The translations under genes and the position numbers were made by a program. The notes beneath the pieces are model-generated. The model saw only the letters and a list, made by a program, of their open reading frames with translations, was not told where the DNA came from and ran no database searches. 7,220 nt of DNA from NCBI GenBank assembly GCA_013331225.1, contig DUGV01000044.1, forward strand, positions 1 through 7,220. Direction: 5' to 3'. Numbering within the stretch: the first letter of the stretch is position 1; every line of letters starts with the position of its first letter. The stretch is from Methanolinea sp. Lineage in GTDB: Archaea > Halobacteriota > Methanomicrobia > Methanomicrobiales > Methanospirillaceae. Shown here piece after piece: positions 4,943 through 7,220 of this stretch.

Positions 4943-6988
4943 TCAGAACTTCTCGGGAAAACTGATGTGGAAACTGGTCCCCGGGGGACCCCCGACCTGC
5001 ATCTCGCCGCCTATCTGCCGGACAAGGACTGTCACCAGCTGCAGCCCCAGGGTCGGCGCCTGCGCGATATCCAGTCCGGGCGGGAGCCCGACACCGTCAT
5101 CGCTGATATCGAGGGAGAAGCGGTGGTCGGGGTTGAGGTGCAGGCTGACCGATATGGTGCCGGATTCTCTTCCATTGAATGCATACTTGAGGGCATTGGT
5201 GAGGAGCTCGTTCAGGATCAGGCCGCAGGGAATGGCGGTGTCGAGATTGATATTGACATCGTCGATGTCCTGCTCGATCGAGATGTCGGACCTGAGCAGG
5301 TACGAGTTCATCAGGTCGGAGATGAGGCTCTGGATATAGTCCCGGGTGTTGATGAACCCGAGATACTTGGACTGGTAAAGCTTCTCGTGGACGAGCGCCA
5401 TCGTCTTTACCCGCATCTGGCACTCCTCGAGTTTCTCGATTGACTCCTGGTCTGTGAGGTAGTTGGTCTGGAGCTGCAGGAACCCCGAGATGACCTGCAT
5501 GTTGTTCTTGACCCGGTGGTGGACCTCCTTGATGATCACCTCCTTCTCCCGGAGGGACGCCTCCAGGCGGTTCTCGTACCGCCTGCGCTGCGAGATATCG
5601 AAATGGATGCCAACCCACGAGACGATCCTGCCCGAGGCATCCCTCATTGGTGCCCCCCTGCTCAGGATGAAGTGCTCGGTTCCCTGCCGATCGACGATCC
5701 GGTACTCGTAGTCCCAGAAGCAGCCTGTCTCGACGCACTGCTTCCAGTCATTCCGGGTGGATTCACGCTGTTCGACCGGGAGCTTTTTCATCCAGCCGTT
5801 TCTCCGGCACTCATCGAGCGTCATCCCGATGAGATCCAGGAACGATTGCGAAGCGTAGGTGAGCGTCCCGCCGGCGTCGGTGATCCAGACTCCGAAGGGG
5901 ATCAGGTCACCGATCATCCGGTAGCGCCTCTCGCTCTCCCGCAATGCATTCTCCGCCTCCTTGCGGGCCCGGAGGTCTCTGATGATGGTGATGACCGCCG
6001 GGGACCGGTAGTACTCGATTACCTTACTGCTGATCTCGACCGGTATGGTCGCTCCTTCGCGGGTTTTGAGGAGTGTCTCGCGGATGGAGATGCCTTTTTT
6101 TCGTATCTCCTGGACCCATGTCCCGGCAGCCTCGCGTGCAGGCAGGATGTCCAGGTCTGAGAGGTGCATCTGTTCGAGTTCCTGCCTCGAGTATCCAGAC
6201 TGCTCGCTCGCGATTGCATTTGCCTCGAAGATATTCCCTTCGAAGTCGTGGATGATGATGGCATCCCCGGCACTGTCGAAGAGGGCGCGGTAATGGATCT
6301 CGGTGTACCGGAGCTCGTCCTTGATCCGCTTCCGCTCGGTAATGTCAACGGCCGAGCAGATCACCTGGTCCCCCGAGGTCCGGGACGCGGTGATCAGGAC
6401 CCATACCCTGCTGCCATCCTTCTTCTGCAGGGTGACTTCGGCATCGCTTATCTTGCCCTCGTTCTCGAGCTTCTGGAAGAATCCACTCATCTCTTCGGTG
6501 TCGGGTATGATATCTGCGATGTGAAGATTCTGCATCTCTTCTGGAGTGTATCCAAGGAGGGAAGCCACCTGGGTATTGGCTACCCTGATCAACTGGTCCC
6601 CCGGCCTGAAGGTGAAGATACCTGCCTGCGAGTTGAGGAAGATATCGCGGAATTTCCGCTCTTTTGCAATCTCGTTTGAAAATGCAGAGATCACCACGCC
6701 GAGCGTGATGAAGATGTAAAACCAGGCGCTGCTGGTCGCGTAGAGCCTTATATCGAAGGGGCCGTAGAGGTACACAAGGGAGAGATAGATCCAGCCAAGA
6801 ACAATCGTGAAATAGACGCCCAGCCTGGGGTTGGAGTATGCGATCAGGATGACCGGGATGATGTAGAAGTAGGGGAAGATATCGTAGATCCCGCTTTTGA
6901 GGCTGAAGATGGTGGTCAGCACAATCGCAAAGGTGATCACCGCGGTGATCAGGAAAATTGCCAGGTTCATCCTTGAAATCTCTCTCAT
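4943..6988 (-). CDS. Membrane sensor histidine kinase: 4 TM, 3 PAS, HisKA_2, HATPase
   Basis: The start at ATG 6988 is chosen because GGAG (complement of 6997-7000) lies 8 bases upstream; a TTG nine codons earlier lacks this. The 681-residue product has four hydrophobic segments (about 8-29, 38-51, 57-76, 87-104) with little outside loop, a compact membrane input module. Then come PAS domains at about 112-221 (ending DITERKR), 233-342 and 357-470 (with a PAC-type WVGIHFDISQRRR end). A HisKA_2-type dimerisation region carries EVHHRVKNNMQ, with the phosphoacceptor expected at His490/491. The ATPase domain has an N-box (NELLTNALKYAF, about 593-604), a G1 box (DDGVGLPPG, about 630-638) and LGLQLV. 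It probably phosphorylates a response regulator, perhaps the divergent one at 7146. The signal is unknown. The core motifs are present, so the enzyme looks active. Confidence 0.93.
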   Translation of the reverse strand: MREISRMNLAIFLITAVITFAIVLTTIFSLKSGIYDIFPYFYIIPVILIAYSNPRLGVYFTIVLGWIYLSLVYLYGPFDIRLYATSSAWFYIFITLGVVISAFSNEIAKERKFRDIFLNSQAGIFTFRPGDQLIRVANTQVASLLGYTPEEMQNLHIADIIPDTEEMSGFFQKLENEGKISDAEVTLQKKDGSRVWVLITASRTSGDQVICSAVDITERKRIKDELRYTEIHYRALFDSAGDAIIIHDFEGNIFEANAIASEQSGYSRQELEQMHLSDLDILPAREAAGTWVQEIRKKGISIRETLLKTREGATIPVEISSKVIEYYRSPAVITIIRDLRARKEAENALRESERRYRMIGDLIPFGVWITDAGGTLTYASQSFLDLIGMTLDECRRNGWMKKLPVEQRESTRNDWKQCVETGCFWDYEYRIVDRQGTEHFILSRGAPMRDASGRIVSWVGIHFDISQRRRYENRLEASLREKEVIIKEVHHRVKNNMQVISGFLQLQTNYLTDQESIEKLEECQMRVKTMALVHEKLYQSKYLGFINTRDYIQSLISDLMNSYLLRSDISIEQDIDDVNINLDTAIPCGLILNELLTNALKYAFNGRESGTISVSLHLNPDHRFSLDISDDGVGLPPGLDIAQAPTLGLQLVTVLVRQIGGEMQVGGPPGTSFHISFPEKF

Positions 6989-7055
6989 GCCCCGCGCTCC
7001 TTGTGTACACCGCAACAGATGCAGAATGCCTTATTCTTCATCGCGGGTTCTGTGC

Positions 7056-7063
7056 TGATAAAA
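7056..7063 (-). promoter_or_regulatory. Probable box A of the kinase gene
   Basis: On the - strand this reads TTTTATCA, close to archaeal box A. Transcription would begin near 7030-7035, giving a leader of about 45 bases that carries the GGAG site before the ATG at 6988. Confidence 0.45.
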
Positions 7064-7096
7064 TTACCCACGGATACCTGGTGAAGGAAACGTCCA

Positions 7097-7104
7097 TTTT
7101 ATCT
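7097..7104 (+). promoter_or_regulatory. Probable box A of the response regulator gene
   Basis: TTTTATCT is a reasonable archaeal box A. Transcription would begin near 7125, giving a short leader of about 20 bases with GGAG at 7134-7137 and the start codon at 7146. Confidence 0.45.
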
Positions 7105-7145
7105 ATCTCATCCGCAAGAGACTATCTCGTACAGGAGTTCACGCC

Positions 7146-7220
7146 ATGGTGCAGAAGAAAGTGATGATTGTCGAGGATGAGGGGGTAGTGGCGCTCTCGT
7201 TGAAATCGACGCTCTCGAAG
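7146..7220 (+). CDS. Response regulator receiver protein, N-terminal fragment
   Basis: Only the first 25 residues lie in the window; the gene runs off the right edge. ATG 7146 has GGAG at 7134-7137, 8 bases upstream. The start MVQKKVMIVEDEGVVALSLK matches strand 1 and the acidic pocket (EDE) of CheY-like receiver domains, in which the acidic pair binds Mg2+ near the phosphorylated Asp. Its divergent pairing with the sensor kinase suggests a partner role. In methanogens such receivers are often fused to PAS and kinase domains, so what follows cannot be told from here. Confidence 0.85.
   Translation, partial: MVQKKVMIVEDEGVVALSLKSTLSK

Larger units (their letters stand above)
6989..7145. promoter_or_regulatory. 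Divergent regulatory region between kinase and response regulator
   Basis: These 157 bp separate two divergent signalling genes. Two TTTTATC boxes point outwards: TTTTATCA on the - strand (7056-7063), towards the kinase, and TTTTATCT on the + strand (7097-7104), towards the regulator. Each would place a start site about 20-45 bases before its start codon. Both genes also have GGAG at 8 bases from the ATG (6997-7000 and 7134-7137). Extended to ATTTTATC, the boxes form an 8-bp inverted repeat (7057-7064 and 7096-7103). Confidence 0.55.

Noticed and set aside
6989..7015. Longer kinase start at a TTG nine codons upstream
   Set aside because: It has no ribosome binding site, and the extension would contain the GGAG that serves the ATG at 6988.

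Overview
The window looks like chromosomal DNA from a methanogenic euryarchaeon, probably of the order Methanomicrobiales. Support comes from a complete CofE (coenzyme F420 glutamyl ligase), a membrane PAS-PAS-PAS HisKA_2-type histidine kinase of the kind abundant in these methanogens, a secreted beta-propeller with a PGF-CTERM-like archaeal surface anchor, TTTATATA/TTTTATC archaeal box A elements, and GGAG ribosome binding sites. Genus-level placement is not possible from the sequence alone.

Left part (1-3302, all + strand): four genes for exported or envelope proteins. Two small ones (1-378, truncated at the left edge, and 396-929) are 17 bp apart and look like an operon. After a 420-bp gap comes a 209-aa secreted protein of unknown function (1351-1980), followed 14 bp later by a 435-aa secreted seven-bladed beta-propeller with a PGF-CTERM tail (1995-3302). 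None has a recognisable enzymatic function. Together they read as an accessory cell-surface locus. The first 63 bases form a perfect 25-bp inverted repeat that lies inside an open reading frame, and it may be a contig-end artefact.

Middle (3303-4013): about 700 bp without a convincing gene. It holds purine/G-rich sequence, an imperfect 15-bp direct repeat, several strong hairpins, a canonical four-tract G-quadruplex motif whose first half can also pair with an upstream C-rich arm, an orphan consensus box A, and a hairpin plus T-tract that looks like the terminator of cofE.

Right part (4014-7220): cofE and a 681-aa membrane sensor kinase lie on the - strand in the order kinase then cofE, separated by 182 bp containing a 7-bp GC-rich inverted repeat. 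A response-regulator receiver gene starts divergently at 7146 and runs off the right edge. The 157-bp divergent region carries two back-to-back ATTTTATC boxes arranged as an inverted repeat, which suggests paired promoters for the kinase and regulator. The kinase and regulator probably form a signalling pair, while cofE serves central methanogen metabolism (F420 biosynthesis).

I see no mobile element, CRISPR array, tRNA or rRNA. No complete novel defence or catalytic system is evident. The points most worth a second look are the structured G-rich spacer, the left-edge inverted repeat and the surface-protein cluster.
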